Shown in pieces: positions 49,276-58,672 of a stretch of 64,000 nucleotides of DNA. A program made the position numbers and the translations under genes. How positions within the stretch are numbered: the stretch's first letter is position 1; every line of letters starts with the position of its first letter. Source of the stretch: Roseovarius lutimaris (GTDB taxonomy: Bacteria > Pseudomonadota > Alphaproteobacteria > Rhodobacterales > Rhodobacteraceae); contig NZ_FOVP01000002.1 in NCBI RefSeq assembly GCF_900115165.1, positions 186,001-250,000 on the forward strand, in the 5' to 3' direction. The notes under the pieces were generated by a model, which was given only the letters and a program-made list of their open reading frames with translations, was not told the origin of the DNA and made no database searches.

Positions 49276-49387
49276 GACGCAACCGCCCGTTTAAACGCAA
49301 CGCGCTATCCGTTCAAGTCAGATTTAGAGCGCAATGGCGACGTCGCCGTCATGGTCTTCGGAGCTCTTCCTCTCAGCCGCAGCACTT

Positions 49388-49879
49388 TTAGGGGTCTGGC
49401 GGTGCGCAGGCCAAAAGCGCCTCAAGGTCGATGGGGTCGTTGACCATGGCAACGTCGCCGTTTGCGTCGCGCGGCCATTCTTCTTCGGGGCGATCGCGGT
49501 AAAGTTCGACACCGTTGCCGTCAGGGTCAGAGACATAAATCGCCTCACTCACCCCATGATCGGCGGCGCCCTCAATCGCGATACCTGCATGCACCACGCG
49601 ACGCAGGGCATCGGCTAATTGCGCGCGGTCCGGGTAGAGAAACGCGGTATGGTATAGCCCGGTGTGACCCTTGGGCGCGGGTGTGCCGCCAAGGCTTTCC
49701 CAAGTGTTGAGGCCAAGGTGATGGTGATAGCCACCCGCCGACAAAAACGCCGCTCGTGTGCCGTATTTCTGCTGAAGCTCGAAACCAAGCACGCCCTGAT
49801 AAAAGGCGATGGCGCGGTCAAGATCGGCCACCTTCAGGTGGACATGACCGATCCGGGTCTGGGGGTGAACGGGGGGCAT
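49388..49879 (-). CDS. VOC (glyoxalase/extradiol dioxygenase) family protein
   Basis: This 163-residue single-module VOC protein has the metal-site motifs GHVHLKVADLDRA, HHHLGLNTW, LYHTAFLYPD and the terminal DPDGNGVELYRDRP. The pattern resembles catechol-2,3-dioxygenase-like (CatE) proteins rather than lactoylglutathione lyase. Substrate unknown. It is monocistronic. Confidence 0.88.
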   Translation of the reverse strand: MPPVHPQTRIGHVHLKVADLDRAIAFYQGVLGFELQQKYGTRAAFLSAGGYHHHLGLNTWESLGGTPAPKGHTGLYHTAFLYPDRAQLADALRRVVHAGIAIEGAADHGVSEAIYVSDPDGNGVELYRDRPEEEWPRDANGDVAMVNDPIDLEALLACAPPDP

Positions 49880-49979
49880 GATCAGGGGCCTTTCTCTGGG
49901 TGCCCCAATCTAGCCATTGCGCGGCAAGTGCTCAATTCTCGTTCTTTGCCCATCTTCTGTGCGAAAATGCAAAGGTTGC

Positions 49980-50840
49980 CTAGATTGCCGCCTTCAGGCT
50001 TTCCTCAAGGTAGATCTCGCGCAAGCGTGGGGCGCGTTGCCCCGGTGTGCCATCGCCAATTGCTGCGCCGTCGATTTCCACCACCGGCATCACAAAGGCG
50101 CTTGCCGAGGTGACAAAGGCCTCATCCGCCGATTTTGCCTCTTCGATGGTAAAGTTGCGTTCCTCAACCTCCATTTGCGCCTCGCGGGCAAAGCGCAGCA
50201 CGGCGGCGCGGGTGATGCCATGCAGGATATCGCTCGACAGGGCGCGGGTGATGATCTTGTTGCCCTTGACGATATAGGCGTTGTTGCTGGTGCCTTCGGT
50301 GACAAAGCCGTCCTCGACCATCCAGGCATCATCGCAGCCGGCCTTTTTCGCCATCATCTTGCCCATCGACGGATAAAGAAGTTGTACCGTCTTGATGTCG
50401 CGCCGACCCCAGCGGATATCCTCGATCGACACGATCCGAAGCCCGGTTTTGGCCACCGGAGTCTTGGCCATGCCGGGTTTGGACTGGGTGAACAGCACAA
50501 GCGTCGGTTCGGTGGTGTCGGGATCGGGAAAGACAAAGTCGCGGTCGCCATCGCTGCCGCGGGTGACCTGGAGATAGATCAACCCATCTTCGATCTCGTT
50601 GACGCGCACCAATTCGCGATGGATTTCAAGCAGGTCATCAAAGGCGACAGGTTTTTTCATGTCCAGCTCGGTCAGCGAGCGTTCAAGCCGTGCCTGATGG
50701 CCGCCAAAATCAATCAACTTGCCGCCCAGAACGCTGGTCACCTCATAAACCCCGTCCGCCATAAGAAAACCGCGATCAAAGATCGAAACACTCGCTTCGG
50801 TCTCAGGCAGGTATTGGCCGTTCACATAAACAGTGCGCAT
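49980..50840 (-). CDS. dat: D-amino-acid transaminase
   Basis: This 286-residue fold-type IV PLP aminotransferase has the PLP lysine in RRDIKTVQLL, FVTEGTSNNAYIV and LHGITRAAVL. It probably exchanges amino groups between D-amino acids (D-Ala, D-Glu) and keto acids. I chose the ATG at 50840 (MRTVYVNGQYLPE); 17 more codons upstream overlap dgcA. It sits 4 bases after dgcA, giving an operon dgcN-dgcA-dat. Confidence 0.88.
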   Translation of the reverse strand: MRTVYVNGQYLPETEASVSIFDRGFLMADGVYEVTSVLGGKLIDFGGHQARLERSLTELDMKKPVAFDDLLEIHRELVRVNEIEDGLIYLQVTRGSDGDRDFVFPDPDTTEPTLVLFTQSKPGMAKTPVAKTGLRIVSIEDIRWGRRDIKTVQLLYPSMGKMMAKKAGCDDAWMVEDGFVTEGTSNNAYIVKGNKIITRALSSDILHGITRAAVLRFAREAQMEVEERNFTIEEAKSADEAFVTSASAFVMPVVEIDGAAIGDGTPGQRAPRLREIYLEESLKAAI

Positions 50841-50844
50841 GGTG

Positions 50845-51810
50845 TTATCCCCAAAGCTCGGGCCCGGGCGGGTGCACCCCGGCGGCATCAAATGTCAAAG
50901 CGTTCTCACGGTCTTCGGCCAGAAGGAGCGGGCCGTCAAGGTCTGTCACCAACGCGCCTTGCGCGACAAGCGTCGCAGGCGCCATGGCAAGGCTTGATCC
51001 GACCATACAGCCAACCATCACCTGATACCCTTGCGCAAGCGCTGCGTCGCGCAGGGCAAGCGCCTCGGTCAGGCCGCCGGTTTTGTCGAGCTTGATGTTC
51101 ACTACATCGTATTTGCCCTTCAAACCGGCAAGGCTGGCGCGATCATGACAGGATTCGTCGGCGCAGACCGGCACCGGGCGCTCCATCCCGATTAGCACGT
51201 CGTCCTCGCCCGAGGGCAGGGGCTGTTCCACCAATGCCACCCCAAGGCGCAGAAGATGGGGCGCAAGATCCGCATAGACTTCGGCGCTCCAGCCCTCATT
51301 GGCGTCGATGATGATCTTCGCCTCTGGCGCGCCACGGCGCACGGCCTCAAGGCGGGGCATGTCGTCGGGTGTGCCAAGTTTGATTTTCAGGATCGGACGA
51401 TGGGCATTTTGTTCGGCCTGCGCCTGCATTTTTTCGGGGGCATCAAGCGACAGGGTATAGGCCGTGATTTCCGGCCCTGGTTGCGCCACGCCTGCCAGTT
51501 GCCAGACGCGTTGCCCGCTTTGCTTGGCCTCAAGATCCCAAAGCGCGCAATCGACCGCGTTGCGGGCCGCCCCGGCGGGCAACAGATCATAAAGCGCCGC
51601 GCGTGTCAGCTGATCGGGCAGGCCCGTGATCTCGGCGGTGACGCTGTCAAGAGTTTCGCCGTAACGCGCATAGGGCACACATTCGCCCCAACCGGTCACG
51701 CCGCCCTCGGTGACGCGCACGGTCAAAACCTGCGCCTCGGTCCGCGATCCCCGGCTGATGGTAAAAACCTGCGCAAGTTTGAACACGTCGCGGGTCACGT
51801 CAATCTGCAT
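50845..51810 (-). CDS. dgcA: N-acetyl-D-glutamate racemase DgcA (enolase superfamily)
   Basis: This 321-residue enzyme of the muconate-lactonising branch has the catalytic lysine pair in LKIKLG, metal ligands in IDANEGW, VEQPLP and CADESC, and the second lysine in NIKLDKTGG. Alone it would be called dipeptide (L-Ala-D/L-Glu) epimerase. The adjacent DUF1611 gene points to DgcA, which in the DgcN-DgcA route racemises N-acetyl-D-glutamate. Activity is assigned by context. Confidence 0.85.
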   Translation of the reverse strand: MQIDVTRDVFKLAQVFTISRGSRTEAQVLTVRVTEGGVTGWGECVPYARYGETLDSVTAEITGLPDQLTRAALYDLLPAGAARNAVDCALWDLEAKQSGQRVWQLAGVAQPGPEITAYTLSLDAPEKMQAQAEQNAHRPILKIKLGTPDDMPRLEAVRRGAPEAKIIIDANEGWSAEVYADLAPHLLRLGVALVEQPLPSGEDDVLIGMERPVPVCADESCHDRASLAGLKGKYDVVNIKLDKTGGLTEALALRDAALAQGYQVMVGCMVGSSLAMAPATLVAQGALVTDLDGPLLLAEDRENALTFDAAGVHPPGPELWG

Positions 51811-51875
51811 GGCTCAGCCCTTTCACCATTCCAAAAATACTCAAAATCCTCGACCTGCAATCAGGCCTAGACCTA

Positions 51876-52877
51876 TCAGAGACCCGCCAGCGCATCCACA
51901 AGCTTGCCCGCGCCAAAGCGATAGGGGTCTGTGGCCGGAAGGCCCATTTCAGTCTCTACCTTGGCCAGATAGGCAAGCGCGGCTTCTTCACTCATATGCT
52001 GGGTGTTGACCGATATGCCAACCACCTCACAGGCAGGATTGGCCACGCGTGCAATCGGCAACGCCATGTCGCGCAGCGCCTCAAGCGAGGGCAAGGCGTA
52101 ATCCGGCAGGCCGCGCATATGGGTGCGGGTGGGTTCATGGCACAGAATAAGGGCGTCGGGTTGTCCGCCATGAATAAGCGCCATGGTCACCCCCGAGAAC
52201 GAGACGTGAAACAGGCTACCTTGCCCCTCGATCAGATCCCAGTGATCATCGTCATTGTCCGGCGTTAGCCATTCCACCGAGCCGGCCATGAAATCGGCAA
52301 CCACGGCATCAAGAGGCACGCCGTCGCCGGTGATCAGAATGCCGGTTTGCCCGGTCGGGCGAAACGTGGCCTTCAGACCGCGCGCGATCATGTCACGCTC
52401 CATGGCCATGGCGGTGTACATCTTGCCGACTGAGCAATCGGTGCCGACGGGAAGACAGCGTTTGCCGCGGCGTTTCTTGCCATCGGCAATTGGATAGCTG
52501 AGCGATGGCACCCGCACGTCATGCAGCGCGCGGCCGGTCGCCTCGGCGACGGCGCGCAGGTCGGGCTCGTCCCGCAGCAGGTTGTGCAGTCCGGAGGCCA
52601 GATCAAACCCCTCTTCGAGGGCAGCGACCAGCACCTTTTTCCATTCCTTGCTGATGACCCCGCCCCGGTTGGCGACGCCAATCACCAGGGTTTGTGCGCC
52701 CGCCGCCCTGGCCTCGGCCAGGGTCATGTCGGCCAGCCCAAGATCGGCACCACAGCCCGGCAGGCGAAATTGTCCCACGGCGTTTTCGGGCCGCCAGTCA
52801 CGAATGCCGATGGCCACCTTGGCGGCAAGCATGTCAGGCACATCGCCGAGGAACAAAAGATAGGGGGTGTTGATCAT
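51876..52877 (-). CDS. dgcN: D-glutamate N-acetyltransferase DgcN (DUF1611)
   Basis: This 333-residue protein of the DUF1611 family has an N-terminal Rossmann-like part and a P-loop-like C-terminal part (LPVGTDCSVGKMYTAMAMERDM, and TGQTGILITGDGVPLDAVVADF). Proteins of this family next to dgcA are reported to N-acetylate D-glutamate as the first step of D-amino-acid catabolism in marine bacteria. I chose the ATG at 52877 with AAAGGAC upstream. The frame remains open 76 codons upstream across the intergenic region. Confidence 0.85.
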   Translation of the reverse strand: MINTPYLLFLGDVPDMLAAKVAIGIRDWRPENAVGQFRLPGCGADLGLADMTLAEARAAGAQTLVIGVANRGGVISKEWKKVLVAALEEGFDLASGLHNLLRDEPDLRAVAEATGRALHDVRVPSLSYPIADGKKRRGKRCLPVGTDCSVGKMYTAMAMERDMIARGLKATFRPTGQTGILITGDGVPLDAVVADFMAGSVEWLTPDNDDDHWDLIEGQGSLFHVSFSGVTMALIHGGQPDALILCHEPTRTHMRGLPDYALPSLEALRDMALPIARVANPACEVVGISVNTQHMSEEAALAYLAKVETEMGLPATDPYRFGAGKLVDALAGL

Positions 52878-53131
52878 GGCGCGTCCTTTCGAGAGCAAGT
52901 GGTGGTGGCAACTTCCTATGAAACGGGCACGATTATCTAGCGAAATTTCTGCTAAAGCGAGAATTTGCACATGTTTCTTCGATAAAAAGGAAATTACAGC
53001 GAATTTTCTACGCATACCGATTGGCCAACCGGTTTTTATGGCAAGTGAAAAGCAGCTTGCGACCGGGCGCGCAATTTCATACCCAATGGCGCGAGAAATA
53101 CGCAACTTCCTTAATCACGGAGCCGCCCGAC
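52878..53131. promoter_or_regulatory. Divergent promoter region of dgcN and mcl1 with iterated AGCGAA motifs
   Basis: This AT-rich 254-base gap holds AGCGAAATTTCT (52939-52950), AGCGAGAATTTGC (52956-52968) and AGCGAATTTTCT (52998-53009), three similar direct repeats. They could be binding sites of one regulator acting on both operons. No known consensus is matched with confidence. Confidence 0.5.
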
Positions 53132-54091
53132 ATGAGCTTTCGCTTGCAACCCCCCGCCCCCGCCCGCCCCAATCGCTGTCAGCTGTTCGGCCCCGGTTCC
53201 AATACCAGGTTGTTCGAAAAGATGGCGGCCAGTGCGGCGGATGTGATCAATATCGACCTTGAAGACTCTGTTGCCCCCAGTGACAAGGATGTCGCGCGCC
53301 AGAATACCATCGAGGCGATCAACACGGTGGATTGGGGCAAAAAGTACCTGAGCGTGCGGATCAACGGGCTGGATTCGCCATTCTGGTATCGCGATGTGGT
53401 CGATCTTCTGGAACAGGCGAGCGACCGGCTTGATCAGATCATGATTCCCAAGGTGGGCTGTGCGGCGGATATCTATGCTGTTGATGCGCTTGTGACCTCG
53501 ATCGAGGCCGCCAAAGGCCGCAAAAAGCCGATCAGCTTTGAGGTGATCATCGAATCCGCTGCCGGCATTTCCCATGTCGAGGAAATTGCCGCCGCGAGCC
53601 CCCGCCTTCAGGCGATAAGCCTTGGTGCCGCTGATTTCGCGGCGTCGATGGGCATGTCGACCACCGGCATTGGCGGCACGCAGGAAAACTATTACATGCT
53701 GCACGAGGGCCAGCGGCACTGGTCAGATCCCTGGCATTGGGCGCAGACGGCAATCGTCGCGGCCTGTCGCACCCACGGAATTTTGCCGGTAGACGGGCCG
53801 TTTGGCGACTTTAGTGATGACGAAGGGTTCCGGGCGCAGGCGCGCCGGTCGGCCACCCTTGGGATGGTCGGAAAATGGGCGATCCACCCCAAGCAAATCG
53901 CGCTGTCCAATGAGGTTTTCACACCCTCGGATGAGGCCGTGAACGAGGCACGTGAGATCCTTCAGGCGATGGAAGAGGCAAAGGCGCGCGGCGAGGGGGC
54001 CACGACCTATAAGGGCCGCCTTGTGGACATCGCCAGTATCAAGCAGGCCGAGGTGATTGTGAAACAGGCAGAGATGATCGCCTCGCAATAA
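53132..54091 (+). CDS. mcl1: L-malyl-CoA/beta-methylmalyl-CoA lyase
   Basis: This 319-residue HpcH/HpaI-family lyase cleaves beta-methylmalyl-CoA to glyoxylate and propionyl-CoA, and malyl-CoA to acetyl-CoA and glyoxylate. It shows CQLFGPGSNTRLFEKM, the Mg-binding INIDLEDSVAP, FEVIIESAAGI and GKWAIHPKQI. Length and start match Mcl1 of Rhodobacter, a key enzyme of the ethylmalonyl-CoA pathway. Free CoA-thioesterase activity (Mcl2) would need a different family member. I chose the ATG at 53132. Confidence 0.94.
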   Translation: MSFRLQPPAPARPNRCQLFGPGSNTRLFEKMAASAADVINIDLEDSVAPSDKDVARQNTIEAINTVDWGKKYLSVRINGLDSPFWYRDVVDLLEQASDRLDQIMIPKVGCAADIYAVDALVTSIEAAKGRKKPISFEVIIESAAGISHVEEIAAASPRLQAISLGAADFAASMGMSTTGIGGTQENYYMLHEGQRHWSDPWHWAQTAIVAACRTHGILPVDGPFGDFSDDEGFRAQARRSATLGMVGKWAIHPKQIALSNEVFTPSDEAVNEAREILQAMEEAKARGEGATTYKGRLVDIASIKQAEVIVKQAEMIASQ

Positions 54092-54109
54092 GTCGGGCGC
54101 GGTCATGGC

Positions 54110-56197
54110 CTATTCGGCGGCGACCTTGATCACGGCTTCCATCTGCTCAAGCTTCTCTTGCGCGAGATGGCACTTGATCTGATGGCCCGGCGCGAGATCG
54201 CGCAGGGGCGGCACCTGTTTTTCGCAAAGCCCGTCGGGAACCTCGGATTTCCAGCGGCAGCGGGTCTGAAACGGACAGCCGGGCGGCGGGTTCATAGCCG
54301 AGGGCACGTCGCCCTCAAGCACGATATGCTTTTTCTCGATGCTGGTATCGGCGATGGGCACAGCAGACAAAAGCGCCTCGGTATAGGGGTGGTAGGGGGG
54401 CGCAAAAACCTGATCTGTCGTGCCGAGTTCCACCACATGGCCCAAGTACATCACCATCACGCGGTCGCTGAGATAGCGCACGATGCTAAGGTCATGGCTA
54501 ATGAACAAAAGCGTGGTTTTCTGCTTGCGCTGGATTTCCATCAACAGGTCGGTCACTGCGGCCTGCACGCTCACATCAAGTGCCGAAACCGGTTCGTCGG
54601 CCACCACAATCCGCGCGCCGCCGGCAAAGGCGCGGGCGATGCCGACGCGCTGTTTCTGCCCGCCCGAAAGCTGGCGCGGCATGCGGTCGCCAAATTCACG
54701 CGGGAGCTTGACCAGATCAAGCAGGCGCATCATTTCATCGCGCCGTTCCTGCTCGGTTTTTCCAACCCCGAAGATCTCCAGCGCGCGCATGATCTGGCGC
54801 CCCACCGTCATCGACGGGTTGAGGGTGTCAAACGGGTTCTGGAACACCATCTGCACATCGGCCACGGTCTGAGTGCCGCGTCTCTCTATCGAGGTCTGCT
54901 CGATGTTGTGGCCGTCCAGAAGGATCGCGCCTTCGGTCGCGGTCTCAAGCCCCATCAAAACCTTGGCAAAGGTTGATTTGCCACAGCCCGATTCCCCGAC
55001 GATGGCCAGTGTTTCGGATTCCCGCGCCTCAAAGCTCAGGGTTTCGTTGGCCTTGACCACGCGCGTTCCGGCGCTTCCGCCAAACAGGGCGTTGGCGGCC
55101 ACCTCATAGTATTTCTTGAGGGCGTCAACCTTGAGAATCACCTTGCCGGGATTGGTCGCCGCAGTCTCGGCGCTGGCCGCAATCGGTGCATGCCAGTCGA
55201 TATCGCGGTAGCGCAGGCAGCGGGTGAAATGCCGATCATCGCCGTCAATCGGTGCCATCGGAATGCTCGTGCCATCGCATTGACCGGCCTGAAAGTAATC
55301 ACAACGTGGCCCGAAATTACAGCCATCCGGCCGTTCATGCGGGAGGGGAAAGTTGCCGGGAATGGCCTTGAGGGGGCGGTTGTTCTTGTTGGCGCCGGGC
55401 AAGGGAATCGACCGGAAAAGCGCCTGCGTATAAGGGTGCTGCATCTTGTCGAACACGTCCTTGATGCTTCCGGTTTCGACCGCCTCGCCGGAATACATCA
55501 CGCAAATCCGGTCACAGGTTTCAAGGACAAGCCCAAGGTTATGGCTGATGAACAGCATCGAGGTGCCGTATTTCTTGCCCAGATCCTTGACCAGATCGAC
55601 AACCGCCGCCTCGACGGTCACATCAAGGGCGGTGGTCGGTTCGTCGAGAATCAAGAGCGATGGCTTGGACATAAGCGCCATAGCGATCACGATGCGCTGT
55701 TGTTGCCCGCCCGACAACTGATGGGGATAGGATTTAAGAATGCGCTCGGGGTCGGGCAACTTGACGTCATTCACCACATCCAGCGCGCGCGCCCAGGCGT
55801 CGCTTTCTGAAATCCCCTCGTGGATCATCGGCACTTCGATAAGTTGTTTGCCGATCCGCATGGCCGGGTTCAGGCTTGCCATCGGCTCCTGATAGATCAT
55901 CGCGATTTCATTGCCGCGGATATCGCGCAGATCTTCGGCGCTCATCTCGGCAAGGTCGCGCCCCTTGAAGCGGACAGAGCCGCTGACAACCCTGCCATTG
56001 ACGCCCAGATCCTGCATTACGCCAAGCGCTACGGTGGACTTGCCACAGCCGGATTCCCCGACAAGGCCGACCGCCTCGCCGGGCTGAACGCTCACGGAAA
56101 AATCCATCACGGCCGGGATTTCGCGCAGCCGCGTGAAAAAGGAAATCGACAGGTTGCTGATCTCAAGGATCGGTCCGTCATATGCGTCCTTTGCCAT
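54110..56197 (-). CDS. Dipeptide/oligopeptide-type ABC transporter, fused dual ATP-binding protein
   Basis: One 695-residue polypeptide joins two OppD/OppF-type ATPases. Each half has GESGCGKST (first at ~48-56, second at ~415), a signature (LSGGQQQR and LSGGQKQR) and Walker B, and each ends with an oligo_HPY domain with clustered Cys (e.g. CNFGPRCDYF; CPFQTRCRW) that often binds an iron-sulfur cluster. I chose the ATG at 56197 with GGGAG upstream; the frame is open 32 codons further but lacks similarity. It is the last gene of the permease operon. The substrate is unknown. Confidence 0.92.
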   Translation of the reverse strand: MAKDAYDGPILEISNLSISFFTRLREIPAVMDFSVSVQPGEAVGLVGESGCGKSTVALGVMQDLGVNGRVVSGSVRFKGRDLAEMSAEDLRDIRGNEIAMIYQEPMASLNPAMRIGKQLIEVPMIHEGISESDAWARALDVVNDVKLPDPERILKSYPHQLSGGQQQRIVIAMALMSKPSLLILDEPTTALDVTVEAAVVDLVKDLGKKYGTSMLFISHNLGLVLETCDRICVMYSGEAVETGSIKDVFDKMQHPYTQALFRSIPLPGANKNNRPLKAIPGNFPLPHERPDGCNFGPRCDYFQAGQCDGTSIPMAPIDGDDRHFTRCLRYRDIDWHAPIAASAETAATNPGKVILKVDALKKYYEVAANALFGGSAGTRVVKANETLSFEARESETLAIVGESGCGKSTFAKVLMGLETATEGAILLDGHNIEQTSIERRGTQTVADVQMVFQNPFDTLNPSMTVGRQIMRALEIFGVGKTEQERRDEMMRLLDLVKLPREFGDRMPRQLSGGQKQRVGIARAFAGGARIVVADEPVSALDVSVQAAVTDLLMEIQRKQKTTLLFISHDLSIVRYLSDRVMVMYLGHVVELGTTDQVFAPPYHPYTEALLSAVPIADTSIEKKHIVLEGDVPSAMNPPPGCPFQTRCRWKSEVPDGLCEKQVPPLRDLAPGHQIKCHLAQEKLEQMEAVIKVAAE

Positions 56198-56296
56198 TCT
56201 GATCTCCCATTTCAGCGGGGCGATTTTGCCCTCTTTCATCTTTCCCGAAATACTCCGGGGTCCGGGGGCCGGCCCCCGGTGGTGATCCCTCACCGC

Positions 56297-57481
56297 TCAG
56301 TCTCGCAGGCTTTCCTCGCGCAAGCCATCCGCCAAGAGGTTCAACCCCAGAACCAGGCTCAGCAGTGCAAAGGCGGGGGGCAGGGCCGGGTGCAGATACA
56401 TCGTGAGAAGCTTGCGCCCCTCGTTGATCGTGCTGCCCCAATCGGGGCTTTCGGGGCTGAGGCCGAGACCGAAAAAACCCAAGGTGCCCAAAAGGATCGT
56501 GGTATAGCCGATGCGCAGGCAGAAATCGACAAGAAGCGGCCCGCGCGCATTAGGCAGAATTTCCCAGAGCATGATGTACCACGGCCCTTCGCCACGGGTC
56601 TGGGCGGCGGCGACATAGTCGCGGGTCTTGATATCCATGGTGAGGCCGCGCACGATGCGAAACACCGTCGGAGAATTGACAAACACCACCGCCACGAACA
56701 CCACCAAAAGGTTGGGTGGAAACCCGATGATCCCAAGCGGATCGGCATTCCAGGCAATCCCGAGATAAAGCCAGAGACCGATCACGAGCGTCACGCCGAC
56801 ATAAAGGTTGCGGCGCGTCGGCTGGGTGTGAAACCGCGAATTCCACAGGATGACCAGAAACACGATCGGAAAAACGAACAGCACGGCGGCCATATAGACT
56901 GGGATACCGGTCAGCACGATTTCCGGCGTGACCAGCAGGTAAAACAGCAGGATCACCGGAAAGGCCAGAATGAGGTTGGCCAGAAACGACAGCACCGTAT
57001 CAAGCTTGCCACCGTAATACCCCGCCGGCAGGCCAAGGGTGATCCCGACCATAAAGGCGAACAGGCTGGCGAAGGGGGCGATCTTGATCACCTCCCAGGC
57101 GCCTACGATCATCCGGCTGAACACATCCCGGCCAAGGTGGTCGCCGCCAAACAGGTAATAGGGATAGGCGTTCGGGTCGGGCGCACCGATCAGCTTGCTG
57201 AATGGCGTGCCCGGCGGTTTGTTCTTCATCGAGGCCGATTGTTCCAGCACCCCATGGGTGGTGATCAGATCAAACGCGCCGCCAAAAACGCCGGTAAAGA
57301 CCCAGAACATCACCATGGCAAAACCGATCATGCCGATCGGGCTGTCGAACAGCTTGCCATAAAGGCCCAGTCGGCGCTTGCAGGTGACCGATAGGGCGAA
57401 GGTCACCACGAGGGCGATCCAGACCGGCGTGAACTGCCCCAGCATGCGCAGGATAATCTCGCCCCAGCTCAGGGATTCCAT
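56297..57481 (-). CDS. Dipeptide-type ABC transporter permease (DppC/OppC family)
   Basis: This 394-residue permease has the N-terminal OppC_N region, YLFGGDHLGRDVFSRMI (typical DppC motif), and the EAA loop RDYVAAAQTRGEGPWYIM, with LNLLADGLREESLRD at the end. It is longer than common DppC (~300) because of extra hydrophobic segments at ~190-240. It lies 14 bases after the partner permease. Confidence 0.92.
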   Translation of the reverse strand: MESLSWGEIILRMLGQFTPVWIALVVTFALSVTCKRRLGLYGKLFDSPIGMIGFAMVMFWVFTGVFGGAFDLITTHGVLEQSASMKNKPPGTPFSKLIGAPDPNAYPYYLFGGDHLGRDVFSRMIVGAWEVIKIAPFASLFAFMVGITLGLPAGYYGGKLDTVLSFLANLILAFPVILLFYLLVTPEIVLTGIPVYMAAVLFVFPIVFLVILWNSRFHTQPTRRNLYVGVTLVIGLWLYLGIAWNADPLGIIGFPPNLLVVFVAVVFVNSPTVFRIVRGLTMDIKTRDYVAAAQTRGEGPWYIMLWEILPNARGPLLVDFCLRIGYTTILLGTLGFFGLGLSPESPDWGSTINEGRKLLTMYLHPALPPAFALLSLVLGLNLLADGLREESLRD

Positions 57482-57495
57482 GGCTTCTGCCTCCG

Positions 57496-58542
57496 TTAGC
57501 TGACGCTGATGCGCGGGTTGAGATAGATATAGCCGATATCGGAAATCAGCTGGGTCACCAGCACGACAATCACCGATATCACCGACACACCCAGCAAAAG
57601 CTCGATATCGTTGTTCCCGGCCGCCTGAACCAGGGTCCAGCCAAAGCCCTTGTAGTTGAACAATGTCTCGACGATCACCACCCCGTTCAAAAGCCAGGGA
57701 AATTGCAGCATGATCACTGTAAAGGGCGCGATAAGCGCGTTGCGCAGCGCATGTTTGACCACGATGTTGTAGAAATTCACGCCCTTGAGGCGCGCAGTGC
57801 GGATATATTGTGCGGTCATGACCTCGGCCATGCTGGCGCGGGTCATGCGGGCGATATAGCCCATGCCGTAAAGTGCAATGGTGAGAACCGGCAAAAAGAA
57901 ATTCTCGAAAGTGGCGTCATTCATCGCACTGGTGGCGGTGCCTTTGAACCACTTCAGCCCGACCGCCGTGCTTGCGAAAACGGCGATGAACAACACGCCC
58001 GACACATATTCCGGCGTGGCCGTGGTGGTGATCGCGACCGTCGACAGCGCGCGGTCGGTGCGAGAGCCTTCGCGCATCCCCGCCAGCACCCCGAGGATAA
58101 GCGCCGAGGGCACCATCAACAGCATCACCCAGAACATGAGCTTGCCGGTCAGCGCCAGCTTGTCACCGATGATTTCGAACACGTCTTTCTTGAAAACCGT
58201 GGAATAACCCCAGTCGCCCTGCAAGACCCCACAACGGCGCGGCGCATCCTGCGGGCTTATGTCGGGGCCGATACAGCGCCCGCGCGTTACCCCTGCGCTA
58301 TCCTCGATCACATAACCCGGCAAAACCCCGAGCCATTGGCCGTATTTCACGCCGACAGGTTGCAGATAGCCGTTCTTGGCAAGATAGCTTTCGACCTCGC
58401 CGTCCGACATCCGAAAGTTGCCTTGGGTTTTGGCCAGCTTTTCAAGGTTGGGATAAAGGTTGGTCAGAAAGAAAACGATGAACGTCAGGCAGAGCGCCGT
58501 CAGGATCATGACCGCGATCCTGCGCAGGATAAACAGTGCCAT
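57496..58542 (-). CDS. Dipeptide-type ABC transporter permease (DppB/OppB family)
   Basis: This 348-residue permease has six hydrophobic helices, the EAA loop AQYIRTARLKGVNFYNIVVKHALRNA (split motif) and a large periplasmic loop with two Cys (RGRCIGPD, PRRCGVLQG) that may form a disulfide. It is the first gene of the transporter operon, 130 bases after ald. No substrate-binding protein gene is adjacent. Confidence 0.92.
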   Translation of the reverse strand: MALFILRRIAVMILTALCLTFIVFFLTNLYPNLEKLAKTQGNFRMSDGEVESYLAKNGYLQPVGVKYGQWLGVLPGYVIEDSAGVTRGRCIGPDISPQDAPRRCGVLQGDWGYSTVFKKDVFEIIGDKLALTGKLMFWVMLLMVPSALILGVLAGMREGSRTDRALSTVAITTTATPEYVSGVLFIAVFASTAVGLKWFKGTATSAMNDATFENFFLPVLTIALYGMGYIARMTRASMAEVMTAQYIRTARLKGVNFYNIVVKHALRNALIAPFTVIMLQFPWLLNGVVIVETLFNYKGFGWTLVQAAGNNDIELLLGVSVISVIVVLVTQLISDIGYIYLNPRISVS

Positions 58543-58672
58543 TTGCGTCCCCCTGGATGACGTTTTTATACAAGTGCTAAAGCATAGCAGGGGGTCGGTC
58601 CAGCATCTCTTGCGACAACGCGTTGCCTGTCAGCGCCCCCAGCCCGTGAAAAGGCCGGGGACGGTGTCGGGC

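Noticed and set aside
49280-49286. CAACCGC as the 3' acceptor strand of the tRNA-like relic (GCGGTTG at 39474)
   Set aside because: It is complementary, but the intact tRNA-Thr lies between, so a shared ancestral tRNA cannot be built; probably coincidence.
55820-57394. A 524-codon plus-strand frame across the importer genes
   Set aside because: It crosses the boundary between two real genes in antisense and its composition is dominated by Gln/His/Asp/Arg.
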